Assembly: GCA_036495685.1 (NCBI GenBank)
Contig: DASXMJ010000129.1
Span: forward strand, 1-64,000
Direction: 5' to 3'
Source: Candidatus Binataceae bacterium
GTDB lineage: Bacteria; Desulfobacterota; Binatia; Binatales; Binataceae
Length of the DNA stretch: 64,000 nucleotides
Positions 28,240 to 36,131 of this stretch are shown here, one piece after another. The notes under the pieces were generated by a model, which worked only from the letters and a program-made list of their open reading frames with translations, was not told the origin of the DNA and did not search any database. Position 1 is the stretch's first letter, and each line of letters begins with the position of its first letter. Made by a program: the position numbers and the translations under genes.

Positions 28240-28713
28240 TCAAAGCGTCGCCACATAGGCGTCGAGCCGCTCCAGAGTGCTGAGATAGCCTTCGCGATGC
28301 AAATCGCGTAAACGGACCGATTCAAACCCCGTCTGATGGAGGGTTAGCTTGGTCTTGCCCTCGTACTCCTGGAAGGTCAGCGTTAACAGCGTGTACTGAC
28401 TGGTCGGGTTTCCCTCCGCGTCGGTCCATCCGGTCGTGAACACCAGCCGCTGGGGCGGGACAATTTCGCGGTAGATGCCCTGCGACCATCGCTCGGTACC
28501 ATTAAACTCCGTCATTTTGAAACGATACGCGCCACCAGGCCTCGCATCCATCTTGATGATCGTGAAGGTGAGACCCCTTGGACCTCCCCAGCGCGCCAGA
28601 TGTTCCGGCTCAATCCACATTCTGAAGACCAACTCACGCGGCGCATCGAAGATTCGCGTGATGACCAGATCGAGTTCCCCTAGATCAGCTGCGGCATCTG
28701 GGCCGGGAGTCAT
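28240..28713 (-). CDS. SRPBCC (AHSA1-like) domain protein, copy 2
   Basis: 157 residues from the ATG at 28713, whose MTPGPDAAA opening mirrors MTPGNGSAA of copy 1; the frame is open to 28785 but that would overlap copy 3. Same block order: RIFDAPRELVFRMWIEPEHL, WGGPRGLTFTI, GGAYRFKMTEFNG, IVPPQRLVFTTGW, TLTFQEYEGKTKLTLHQ. The matching N-termini argue for tandem duplication. Single-domain cavity protein, ligand unknown. Confidence 0.83.
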   Translation of the reverse strand: MTPGPDAAADLGELDLVITRIFDAPRELVFRMWIEPEHLARWGGPRGLTFTIIKMDARPGGAYRFKMTEFNGTERWSQGIYREIVPPQRLVFTTGWTDAEGNPTSQYTLLTLTFQEYEGKTKLTLHQTGFESVRLRDLHREGYLSTLERLDAYVATL

Positions 28714-28736
28714 CCCACTCTTGCTCCGCTTTCCCG

Positions 28737-29228
28737 CTACGCGTTCGGCAGGTATTCGGCGAACCGACTCATCGCCTCGTTCCACCCACTCTGATGCGCC
28801 TCACAGTTTGCGACGCTGTCGAACACTGCCTGATGTAGCGTCATCGTCGTCTTACCCGCCTGCTCCTCCAGCGTCACCGTCAAAATCGTTTCGGCGCTGA
28901 TCAGATTGCCATTCGCCTCACGGATGGTGCAGCTCCACACCAGCCGTTCGGGAGGTACGATCTCCCTGCACACGCCTTGCCACACGACTTCGCGACCGTC
29001 AGAGGCTCGCATCCGGAAGTGATACGCACCTCCTGCGTGCGCATCCATTTCGCACGCCGGCGTGCTGAATCCGCGAGGGCCCCACCAATGGACCAGGTGT
29101 CGCGGCTCCGTCCACGCTTGGAACACGAGCGTTCGGGGAGCATCGAAGACCCGTGTGATCAAGAGTTCAGGACCCTTCGCAGCGGCTGCGCTTGTTTGCT
29201 GAATCGTATCCTCACTCTGCTTGTTCAC
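28737..29228 (-). CDS. SRPBCC (AHSA1-like) domain protein, copy 3
   Basis: 163 residues. Blocks RVFDAPRTLVFQAWTEPRHL, WWGPRGFSTPACEMDAHA, GGAYHFRMRASDG, IVPPERLVWSCTIRE, TVTLEEQAGKTTMTLHQAVF and QSGWNEAMSRFAEYL. The start lies 17 bp inside the end of the VOC gene, so the two are translationally coupled. No ArsR-type regulator, often found beside such genes, is present here. Confidence 0.85.
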   Translation of the reverse strand: MNKQSEDTIQQTSAAAAKGPELLITRVFDAPRTLVFQAWTEPRHLVHWWGPRGFSTPACEMDAHAGGAYHFRMRASDGREVVWQGVCREIVPPERLVWSCTIREANGNLISAETILTVTLEEQAGKTTMTLHQAVFDSVANCEAHQSGWNEAMSRFAEYLPNA

Positions 29229-29622
29229 AGTTCACCATCCATGGAATGCCGAATTGATCGGTTACCGTACCGAAACGCACCGCCCAGAACGTTTGCTGCA
29301 GCGGCATTTTCACGCTGCCGTTCTCCGCCAGTGTTTTGAAGATACGCTCCGCGTCGGCAGGTGTCGCTACACTAAGCGATACCGAAAATCCCTTGGGCTC
29401 CTCGTACATCTCGGGCGGGGCATCAGAGCCCATCACGACCAGGTCGCCCAACGTCAGCCGTGCATGCATGATCTTGTCGCGCCACCCCGACGGCGTCTGC
29501 GCCGCCGCCGGCGAGTCGCCGTGGCTCATCATCATCTCGATCTTTCCACCCAGGCATCGTTCGTAGAACTTGAAGGCGGCCGCGCAATTACCGTTGAAAG
29601 TGAGATATGGATTCAAACGCAT
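29212..29622 (-). CDS. VOC family protein, PhnB-like
   Basis: 136 residues, preceded by AAGGAGTT upstream of the ATG. MRLNPYLTFNGNCAAAFKFY, KIEMMMSHGD, HARLTLGDLVVMGSD and VRFGTVTDQFGIPWMVN are the blocks of the PhnB/3-demethylubiquinone methyltransferase-like VOC group. The metal-site residues are only partly conserved, and most members have no proven activity. First gene of a four-gene run with three SRPBCC genes. Confidence 0.85.
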   Translation of the reverse strand: MRLNPYLTFNGNCAAAFKFYERCLGGKIEMMMSHGDSPAAAQTPSGWRDKIMHARLTLGDLVVMGSDAPPEMYEEPKGFSVSLSVATPADAERIFKTLAENGSVKMPLQQTFWAVRFGTVTDQFGIPWMVNCEQAE

Positions 29623-29948
29623 GAATAACTCCTTGCCGGCCCTACACAGCCGGTTTCTTCATTTGGCGGCCAAGTGGGCTTGAGCCAGAGCTGCGCAAGC
29701 CTCAAGTCGAACCGGCCGCTTCCATCTTGTCCAGCCAACCAACCTCGCTGTCCGAGTCCCATTTTTGCCAACGGCGGACCAGGCTGAAAACCGTTTAGGT
29801 TGTTGACTTGCGCAAGCACCCACCGTTCTGACCCAAGCCACTCCGTACCAACCGATGCCCACCGGACTCAAAGTCGATTAGGACATTCAATACCCACGAC
29901 CGCAGTGCGAACCGCCCTACCAGCATTCGCCTCGTGACTCCGGGACCT
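29623..29948. other. intergenic stretch between two SRPBCC groups
   Basis: No frame in this stretch has a ribosome site, a domain or a convincing composition. It probably carries the promoter of the VOC-SRPBCC run on the minus strand; I could not pick out convincing -10/-35 boxes. Confidence 0.4.
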
Positions 29949-30431
29949 TCACCCTCCCAAGACCATTGTCAGCCGCTCCAGGCTTTGATTCCAACCATCG
30001 TTCATTCCGTTTAGCATCGCTCGAGCTTCTGGCAGCAAGGCAACCGCGCTGGTTTCCAGCGTCATCGTGGTCTTGCCTTCCTGCTCCGTGAAACTCACGG
30101 TCGTCAATCCCTCGAGCAGCGGCTCGCCCTGGGATCCGATAGCCCGGTTCGTGAACACCAGGCGCTCCGGCTCGTTGATCTCTCGAAAAACACCCTTCAT
30201 CTCGTGGCTCACTCCGTCTGGCGCGCGCATGATGATCCGGATAGCACCGCCCGGGCGCGCATCCACCTCGCACAGCGGGTTGGTGAACCCCCTTGGTCCC
30301 CACCATCGCGCCAACTGCTCCGGATCGGTCCAAGCCTTGAACACGACCCGCCGCGGCGCGTCGAACACTCTAGTGATTTTGAGTTTCCGCTCCACCAATC
30401 GATTCGCAGCATGGTCTGGCACGGGTGACAC
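29949..30431 (-). CDS. SRPBCC (AHSA1-like) domain protein, copy 4
   Basis: 160 residues from a GTG at 30431 (opening MSPVPDHAANRLVERKL, similar to the MTPG starts of copies 1 and 2). Blocks RVFDAPRRVVFKAWTDPEQL, WWGPRGFTNPLCEVDARPGG, INEPERLVFTNRA, SFTEQEGKTTMTLETSA, GWNQSLERLTMVL. The frame remains open upstream and there encodes the C-terminal end of another SRPBCC protein, so copy 4 sits directly behind a deleted fifth copy. Confidence 0.8.
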   Translation of the reverse strand: MSPVPDHAANRLVERKLKITRVFDAPRRVVFKAWTDPEQLARWWGPRGFTNPLCEVDARPGGAIRIIMRAPDGVSHEMKGVFREINEPERLVFTNRAIGSQGEPLLEGLTTVSFTEQEGKTTMTLETSAVALLPEARAMLNGMNDGWNQSLERLTMVLGG

Positions 30432-30527
30432 TCCCTTCCCCAGCTTGCCAAGATAGTCTTGTAAACGATCGAAGCTCTGCTCCCAAAAGTCAGTGTCCGC
30501 GCCATCGCCGAAACCGGCGAACCCTAC
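30432..30527 (-). pseudogene. C-terminal remnant of a fifth SRPBCC protein
   Basis: The codons just upstream of, and in frame with, copy 4 read GADTDFWEQSFDRLQDYLGK. This matches the C-terminal helix of AHSA1 proteins (compare SSSLDRLVEYLA and QSLERL in the neighbours). No start or N-terminal domain exists before it, and a strong hairpin lies just beyond. The best explanation is a deletion that left the end of one tandem copy. An N-terminal extension of copy 4 is the alternative, but SRPBCC proteins do not start with this helix. Confidence 0.5.
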
Positions 30528-30551
30528 TCGTTTCCTACGCGAGTTGCGCAG

Positions 30552-30583
30552 CGCGCCGTCCGCGGCGATGCGCGGACGGCGCG
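30552..30583. repeat. perfect 13-bp inverted repeat (hairpin) behind the DUF899 gene
   Basis: CGCGCCGTCCGCG at 30552-30564 is the exact reverse complement of CGCGGACGGCGCG at 30571-30583, with a 6-nt loop. It lies 35 bp past the stop of the minus-strand DUF899 gene. No T tract follows on the minus strand, so it is not a canonical terminator; it may stabilise the mRNA 3' end or pause RNA polymerase. Confidence 0.7.
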
Positions 30584-30617
30584 GTCTTATGCCTCTGCCC
30601 AGAGATGCGCCCTCGCT

Positions 30618-31337
30618 TCATGCCTTGGCGGGACTTTCACCGTATTCGTCATGACGCCGGACCCAGTCGGTCAAATTGAAGTTTGGTCCGGTCTCGTTGC
30701 GGCCCTTGGGCGTTACGTCGAGAAACATGTAGGCGCCCAGTCCGCGCTCGTCGCCGCGGCCATATGAGGAGTAAGTATGATAGACCGTGCCGTCGCTATC
30801 CTTGAAGAACACGCTGCTGCCGTGCAGGTCTTCCATCGTGGATTCGGTCACCTCGAAGTTGTAGTAGACCTTGCCTTTGGCCAGATCCTCTTTGCTGAAC
30901 GAGACGTGGTAGTCGTAGTTGAAATCGCTGCCAAAGGAAGAAACCCAGTTGAAGCGCCATCCCATCCGTTGCTTGTAAGCTTGTATTTCCGACAGCGGTG
31001 CGCGCGAGATCGCAAGGAAAGTCACGTCGTGATGTGCCAGATGGAGGTTGGGGCCGTCGACATGATCGGCAAAAAACGAGCAGCCTACGCATCCGGCCTT
31101 GCTCCCGGGCCCGAGCATAAAGTGATACACGACCAGTTGGCTGCGGCCCTCAAATAGCTCTGACAGGGTCTGCTTTCCGCGGGGAGTATCGAAGACGTAT
31201 TCTTTGTCGACCTTGACCCAGGGCAGCTCGCGCCGTCGCGCATTGAGCTCATCGATCATCTTGGTGAGCTCCTTCTCCTTGCCGAGGAGCTGTTTACGGG
31301 CGTCGATCCATTTTTCGCGAGATACGACTTGGTTCAT
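30618..31337 (-). CDS. DUF899 family thioredoxin-like protein
   Basis: 239 residues, with AAGGAGAAG upstream of the ATG. Typical opening VSREKWIDARKQLLGKEKEL and RRELPWVKVDKEYVFDTPRG, then FEGRSQLVVYHFMLGPGSKAG, CVGCSFFADHVDG, LAHHDVTFLAISRAPL and WVSSFGSDFNYDYHVSF. The CxGC pair is at the position of a thioredoxin-like redox site. The family is predicted to be peroxiredoxin/thioredoxin-like, with unknown substrate. First gene before the SRPBCC copy 4 group. Confidence 0.88.
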   Translation of the reverse strand: MNQVVSREKWIDARKQLLGKEKELTKMIDELNARRRELPWVKVDKEYVFDTPRGKQTLSELFEGRSQLVVYHFMLGPGSKAGCVGCSFFADHVDGPNLHLAHHDVTFLAISRAPLSEIQAYKQRMGWRFNWVSSFGSDFNYDYHVSFSKEDLAKGKVYYNFEVTESTMEDLHGSSVFFKDSDGTVYHTYSSYGRGDERGLGAYMFLDVTPKGRNETGPNFNLTDWVRRHDEYGESPAKA

Positions 31338-31539
31338 TGGCTTCTCCTTGCGGGCCGTGTAAAACGATCCGGTTAAATAACTAAATGGTTAAATACAGTC
31401 CGAGCCGACATCTGTCAAGCAGGGGCACTCTAACCCGGCGGGACTGAGACGGATGTATTGCAATCGCGGGTGCCCGACTCGAGGTCGAACACCCCAAGCG
31501 CCGCATGGCGCTGGAGGCACGACTCCAGGTGCGGCGCGA

Positions 31540-31908
31540 TTAGCGTGACTTTCGCCGCGGTTTCTTCGATGCGGCCTTGATTGGAAGTTCTCTCGCGTAG
31601 GCCAATGACTTAGCGATCCAGCCTTTAAGCTCGCCACGATCGCCAACTACCGAATCCGGCAGCACGATGTATTCACGCATCGGACGTCCAGGCATAGGTT
31701 GGAACGCGCGCCCGCCGCTCTCGATCATCTTTTGTTGCAGGTCTTTCGGCAGGCGCAGAAACATGTTCTCTCCGAAGATGCCGAAAAACATGTTGCCGTT
31801 GATGAATGCCGTCGGATACCCGAATACCTTGCGCCGTGCGGCCGGCGGTCCCGGCGCGGTTGCACCGAAGGTCTCGACTAGTCTTGCGGGCGCTTTGAGG
31901 AATTCCAT
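31540..31908 (-). CDS. TfoX N-terminal domain protein
   Basis: 122 residues from the ATG at 31908; the frame is open upstream but the domain starts here. MEFLKAPARLVETFGATAP, RKVFGYPTAFINGNMFFGIF, MFLRLPKDLQQ and GRPMREYIVLP are the blocks of the TfoX/Sxy N-terminal domain (DUF1428-like proteins are similar in size). The basic tail KAASKKPRRKSR may be disordered. Standalone TfoX-N proteins in soil bacteria have no established role in competence. Confidence 0.75.
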   Translation of the reverse strand: MEFLKAPARLVETFGATAPGPPAARRKVFGYPTAFINGNMFFGIFGENMFLRLPKDLQQKMIESGGRAFQPMPGRPMREYIVLPDSVVGDRGELKGWIAKSLAYARELPIKAASKKPRRKSR

Positions 31909-32201
31909 ATTGAATATCCTGTATAGCGAGCGGATCTTGTTTGCGCCAATGAATATGCGCTTGCCAATACGTTGACACCTAGAAAGTTGCCTGCCCGAGA
32001 TAGGGACCCCAACCATACATCGGGCCAAACGAATCGTATGCGGGCGGTAAGGGCCGAGCAGACCCGGCTCCTCCAACCAATGCCGAAGCGCCGACTGAAG
32101 AATAGAGACTTCAGAGAGATAGGTTCTTTTGGCTCTCTTCTACGGCGTTGAGTTTTCGCCTGTCGTAGTGCTAATTGGCCTTCAACCGGGGAGGACTTCG
32201 T

Positions 32202-32717
32202 ATGTCTAAGCGGATCGGAAAAGCAATCGCTCTTGCCAGCGTCGCGCTACTCGTGGTTGTAGCATGGCGGGCGCAAGCGCCCGCGGTGGCTGATTTTGAC
32301 CAGGAGATACGGATGCTCCACGACCGTCTTGCCGCCGCAATCCGGGCAAAAGACATCGACAAGATCATGGCATGCTACATGAACAGCCCAAAGCTGGTCG
32401 TGTTCGATCTAATCCCGCCGCGTCAATACACGGGCTGGGATGCGTACAAAGCGAACTGGGAGGGGTTTCTCGCGCAATGCAACGATTCCCCTAGTTGGGA
32501 AGTCAGCGACCTCCATGTTCAGGGAGGCCAGGGTTTTGCCTTCAGCCACAGCATCCAGCATGTCACCTGCACGACGAAGAATGGCAAGATGGACGTCATC
32601 CTTCGAGTCACCGATGGCTACGCGAACTTCAAGGGCAAGTGGCTAATCGCGCACGAGCATATTTCCGTGCCGGTCGATCTGGCTACCGGAAAAGCTGACC
32701 TGCAGTCGAAACCGTAG
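32202..32717 (+). CDS. secreted SnoaL/NTF2-like protein
   Basis: 171 residues from the ATG at 32202, preceded by GGGGAGGA. N-terminal signal KAIALASVALLVVVAWRAQA. The rest is a cone-shaped NTF2-like domain: DQEIRMLHDRLAAAIRAKDI, CYMNSPKLVVFDLIPPRQYTG, ANWEGFLAQC, RVTDGYANFKGKWLIAHEHI and SVPVDLATG match the YybH/SgcJ group. Catalytic role unknown; the signal peptide points to the periplasm. Confidence 0.8.
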   Translation: MSKRIGKAIALASVALLVVVAWRAQAPAVADFDQEIRMLHDRLAAAIRAKDIDKIMACYMNSPKLVVFDLIPPRQYTGWDAYKANWEGFLAQCNDSPSWEVSDLHVQGGQGFAFSHSIQHVTCTTKNGKMDVILRVTDGYANFKGKWLIAHEHISVPVDLATGKADLQSKP

Positions 32718-32812
32718 CAGGGATGGTTCGCTCGGTAAGTCTCGGAAGCAGAGCTCACCTCGCGATGACCCGGAAGTAGGTGGATGGCGCTGCCGCGGCG
32801 CCTAGCGCGTCC

Positions 32813-33649
32813 CTAAAAAGGCCGGTCCCCGTTGATCGTTATCCGCTCCATCCTCCGGTTCGCGGTCTTGTTGTCCGCGCACACCCGATGCTGCGTGCAG
32901 CGGTTGTCCCACATCGCGATCGAGTTCGGCTGCCATCGGAAACGGCAGGTGAAATCCGGCGTCTCAATATGTCGATACAGAAATGACAACAACGCGGCGC
33001 CCTCAGCCGTCTTCATTCCCTTGATCGATGCGGTGAAAACCGGATTGACGAACAGTCCCTTGCGCCCCGTCTCCGGATGAGTACGTACTACCGGGTGCTC
33101 CGTGGAAATCACTTTCATCGCCTGAGTGCCGCCGATGTGCTCGGTCTTGTAGTCAGGCCGTGAGAAACTCCGCGCTGTATCGTGAATCGCGACCAGGTCA
33201 GAGAGCAGATGCTGCATCTTGTCGGACAGGGCCTCGTAAGCGGCGTACATGCTCGCCCACATCGTGTCGCCGCCATACTCCGGTGCCGTGATACACCTGA
33301 GAACCGAGCCAAGCGGAGGGTTGTCCACGAAGGTAACATCGCTGTGCCATGCTTCTGCCACAAAGGGATGCTGCGCATCGCTCTCCAGCACCACAAACTC
33401 CGGATGACCCTGGTCTTTGAGCGGCTGCAGGAAAGGATGAATCTGCAGCGTGCCGAACCGACGCCCGAAATTCTTGTGTTCGTCGCGCGTGATCTCCTGG
33501 TCGCGAAAGAACAGCACCTGATGCTCGAGGAACGCCGCCCGCAACTCGTCGAAAGTCGCGTCGTCGAGGCGTCCTAGATGAACGCCCTCGACTTCCGCGC
33601 CCAGCGCCCCGGCAACCCTCTTAACTGCGATCTCCTGCGCAGTGCTCAT
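32813..33649 (-). CDS. TauD/TfdA-family 2-oxoglutarate dioxygenase
   Basis: 278 residues. Fe(II) facial triad: EAWHSDVTFVDNPP (His-x-Asp) near residue 100 and the distal His in WDNRCTQHRVCAD near 255; the 2-oxoglutarate-binding Arg is in NRRMERITINGD. VLFFRDQEITRDEHKNFGRR is the family's N-terminal block. It hydroxylates a sulfonate, an aryloxy-acid or another small acid using 2-oxoglutarate and O2; substrate unknown. It lies downstream of two acyl-CoA dehydrogenases, on the same strand with a 33-bp gap, so it is probably part of their operon. Confidence 0.9.
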   Translation of the reverse strand: MSTAQEIAVKRVAGALGAEVEGVHLGRLDDATFDELRAAFLEHQVLFFRDQEITRDEHKNFGRRFGTLQIHPFLQPLKDQGHPEFVVLESDAQHPFVAEAWHSDVTFVDNPPLGSVLRCITAPEYGGDTMWASMYAAYEALSDKMQHLLSDLVAIHDTARSFSRPDYKTEHIGGTQAMKVISTEHPVVRTHPETGRKGLFVNPVFTASIKGMKTAEGAALLSFLYRHIETPDFTCRFRWQPNSIAMWDNRCTQHRVCADNKTANRRMERITINGDRPF

Positions 33650-33682
33650 GACTCTGTAACCTCGACCTGGAACTAACCGGTT

Positions 33683-34927
33683 CTAGTTCTTCCGCACGTT
33701 GCGGAAGGGTCCCGTGTCGAACCGCGGCTCTTTCGGCAACCCAAGCACGCGCTCGGCGACAATGTTGCGCTGGATCTCATCGGTGCCGCCGGCAATCGAC
33801 ACCGCAGGCACCGAGACCAGTATCTCGGCGATGATTCCGTCGCGCGCACTACCTTTACCGGTTAGCATGGCTTCGGTCCCGGTAATCAGCGTATGCACGC
33901 GGGAGCAGCCTCGCGCGACGTGGCTCGCGGCGAGCTTTCCCAGCGAGCCCTCCGGACCCTGCGGCCGTCCCTGCTGTTGAGCGGCGCGTGCCCGGCGGGC
34001 GGTCCATTCGGCCGACTTCGCCAGGATCAGCAGCTTCGCAATCTCCTGGCGTGTATACGGGTCCTGGTTCGCGCCGGTCTCCTTCGCGCGCTCGAGGATT
34101 AGGTCGACGCGACCCGCGCGCTGCGGATACCAGGTGTAGGGCTGATTCGCTTTTTCGGTTTCGACCCGTTCTTCGGCGTGGATCTTTCCCACCCGCGTCC
34201 CGCGCTTGGAGGGTGACGCGAGCCCATCTGCTCCGCGGCGCTCGTGAGCAAGCGTCGTCATCGCCACTTTCCATCCCTCGCCGACCCGTCCCACCAGATT
34301 CTCTTGCGGGACCTTGGCATCGGTGAAGAACACCTGGTTGAAGGACGCGTGGCCGTTCATCTGCTTCAGGGGCTGCACATCGACGCCGGGCTGCTTGACG
34401 TCGATCACAAAATACGAGAGCCCCTCGTGTTTGGGAGCGTCCCAATCGGTGCGGGCCAGCAGCAGGCCATGGTCGGCATGATGCGCGCTCGTCGTCCACA
34501 CCTTCTGTCCATTGATGATCCAAAAGTCTCCCTTCAGGTCCGCGCGCGTGGTGGCGCCCGCAAGGTCCGAGCCGCTCCCTGGCTCGCTGAAGAATTGGCA
34601 CCAGGTGTCCTCGCCGGTGAGGATGCGGCGCAGGAATTTCTTTTTCTGTGGATCCGATCCGTGTTCCAGGAGGGTTGCCGCGGCCAGCAGGCGCACTCCG
34701 GATTTGGCCACCCCGACCGCGCCGACGTTCGCCAACTCTTCTTCCACCACCCGGGCCAGCGTGTGCGGCAGGCCGCGCCCATACCACTCCTTTGGCCATT
34801 GGGGCATCCCCCATCCTGAGTCTGCCAGCCTGCTGCGCCACTCCACCAACGACATATCCGGATCCCAGTTGGCCGCCAGCCACTCGCGCACTTCGGCACG
34901 GACCTCGGCCTCGTTGATTCTACTCAT
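33683..34927 (-). CDS. acyl-CoA dehydrogenase (large, FadE-like), partner of the upstream homologue
   Basis: 414 residues. N-terminal helical domain (REWLAANWDPDMSLVEWRSR), FAD-contact segment WCQFFSEPGSGSDLAGATTR, KVWTTSAHHADHGLLLARTD, and C-terminal SIAGGTDEIQRNIVAERVLG. The catalytic-base region is altered compared with short-chain members, as is usual for the paired acyl-CoA dehydrogenases of steroid and branched-chain degraders, which form heterodimers. It follows a second dehydrogenase gene by 3 bp, supporting a heteromeric enzyme (inference). Confidence 0.88.
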   Translation of the reverse strand: MSRINEAEVRAEVREWLAANWDPDMSLVEWRSRLADSGWGMPQWPKEWYGRGLPHTLARVVEEELANVGAVGVAKSGVRLLAAATLLEHGSDPQKKKFLRRILTGEDTWCQFFSEPGSGSDLAGATTRADLKGDFWIINGQKVWTTSAHHADHGLLLARTDWDAPKHEGLSYFVIDVKQPGVDVQPLKQMNGHASFNQVFFTDAKVPQENLVGRVGEGWKVAMTTLAHERRGADGLASPSKRGTRVGKIHAEERVETEKANQPYTWYPQRAGRVDLILERAKETGANQDPYTRQEIAKLLILAKSAEWTARRARAAQQQGRPQGPEGSLGKLAASHVARGCSRVHTLITGTEAMLTGKGSARDGIIAEILVSVPAVSIAGGTDEIQRNIVAERVLGLPKEPRFDTGPFRNVRKN

Positions 34928-34930
34928 TGC

Positions 34931-36103
34931 TCAAATCCCCCAGCGCTGCATCAACAGCTCCCGATGGTAGCTCGGATGACCCAGGAAGACCTCCGAGCTC
35001 TTTGCCCGTTTGAACCACAGATGAGTGTCGTTGTCCCAGGTGAAACCGATCCCGCCGTGAATCTGAATACACTCTGCCGCCGTATGCAGGTAAGTCTCCG
35101 AGGTCGCGGCTTTGGCCAGCGAGGCGAGCGCGGGCCACTCCGGGTCATCGACCGCGGCCGCTTGGGCCGCACAGTAAGCCGCCGACTTGGCAAGCTCCAC
35201 CTCGAGGAGCAGGTCCGCCAGTTTGTGCTTGATGGCCTGGAAGGAGCCGATTTCTCGCCCAAACTGCACTCGCAGCTTCGAGTACTTCACCGCGGAATCG
35301 AGCAGTGCCTGTGCACCGCCCACCATTTCGTTGGCCAAAGCAATCGCCGCCTGGTCGAGGGTCCTGACGAGCGGTGGCGCGCCCGCTTCCAGGCTACCGA
35401 GCAATTCTGCACGAGCACCGCGCAAGTCGATCCGCGCCAATTTGCGGGTTGGATCCATCGACTGCAGCGCGCCGCGTTCCACCCCACTGGCTTTTCCGGT
35501 GAGCGCGAAGAGCGCTAGACCCGTGTGGCCGGTACTTCCGGGTCGCCGTGCCGCAACGACCACCAGGTCGGCAATGTGCCCGTCCACGACATAGCTCTTG
35601 GTTCCATCGAGCCGGTAACCGTCTCCGTCAGGAGTGGCGATCACGGTGATCCTGGCGGGATCCCATTCGCCAGTCGGTTCGGTAACCGCGAGCGTACCAA
35701 GCCGCGCGCCGCGGGCGAGGTCGGGCAGCAGCTGCGATTTCTGCGCCTCGGTTGCGGCGTTCAGAATCGCGTTGGCGGCGAGTACTGCCGTGGAAAAGAA
35801 CGGCGCGCACAGCAACGCGCGTCCGAACTCCTCCATCACGATTCCCAGTTCGACCATACCGAACCCCGCGCCGCCATATCGCTCCGGGATATGGATTCCG
35901 GGCAGCGCGAGATCCCCGCTCAAGAGCCGCCATACTTCGGGATCGTATCCCTCGGAGGTGGCCATCAGGCGCCGGACCTCGGTGGTCGGCGACTTGTCTT
36001 CAAGAAATCGCCGCACGGCCGAGCGAAATTGCTCCTGCTCGTCGGTGAACGCGAACCGGATTCGGCGCGCGGACTCTGGTTTCGCTTCGGGGGTAGCGCT
36101 CAT
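34931..36103 (-). CDS. acyl-CoA dehydrogenase, probable heteromer partner
   Basis: 390 residues from the ATG at 36103 (MSATPEAKPESARR); the frame is open to 36145 but that part overlaps the MBL gene. Blocks: FTDEQEQFRSAVRRFLEDKS, IPERYGGAGFGMVELGIVME, LAVTEPTGEWDPA, KSYVVDGHIADLVVVAAR and HGGIGFTWDNDTHLWFKRAK. The C-terminal HGGIGFTWD is the usual FAD/CoA loop. It immediately precedes the second dehydrogenase, as in FadE pairs of sterol or cyclic-acid degradation. Confidence 0.88.
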   Translation of the reverse strand: MSATPEAKPESARRIRFAFTDEQEQFRSAVRRFLEDKSPTTEVRRLMATSEGYDPEVWRLLSGDLALPGIHIPERYGGAGFGMVELGIVMEEFGRALLCAPFFSTAVLAANAILNAATEAQKSQLLPDLARGARLGTLAVTEPTGEWDPARITVIATPDGDGYRLDGTKSYVVDGHIADLVVVAARRPGSTGHTGLALFALTGKASGVERGALQSMDPTRKLARIDLRGARAELLGSLEAGAPPLVRTLDQAAIALANEMVGGAQALLDSAVKYSKLRVQFGREIGSFQAIKHKLADLLLEVELAKSAAYCAAQAAAVDDPEWPALASLAKAATSETYLHTAAECIQIHGGIGFTWDNDTHLWFKRAKSSEVFLGHPSYHRELLMQRWGI

Positions 36104-36131
36104 CGCATTCCTCGGGCGCTCTTCGCGCCGA

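Noticed and set aside
32264-32281. 8-bp inverted repeat GCGGGCGC-AA-GCGCCCGC
   Set aside because: Lies inside the signal-peptide codons of the SnoaL-like gene; explained by Ala-Gln-Ala-Pro codons.
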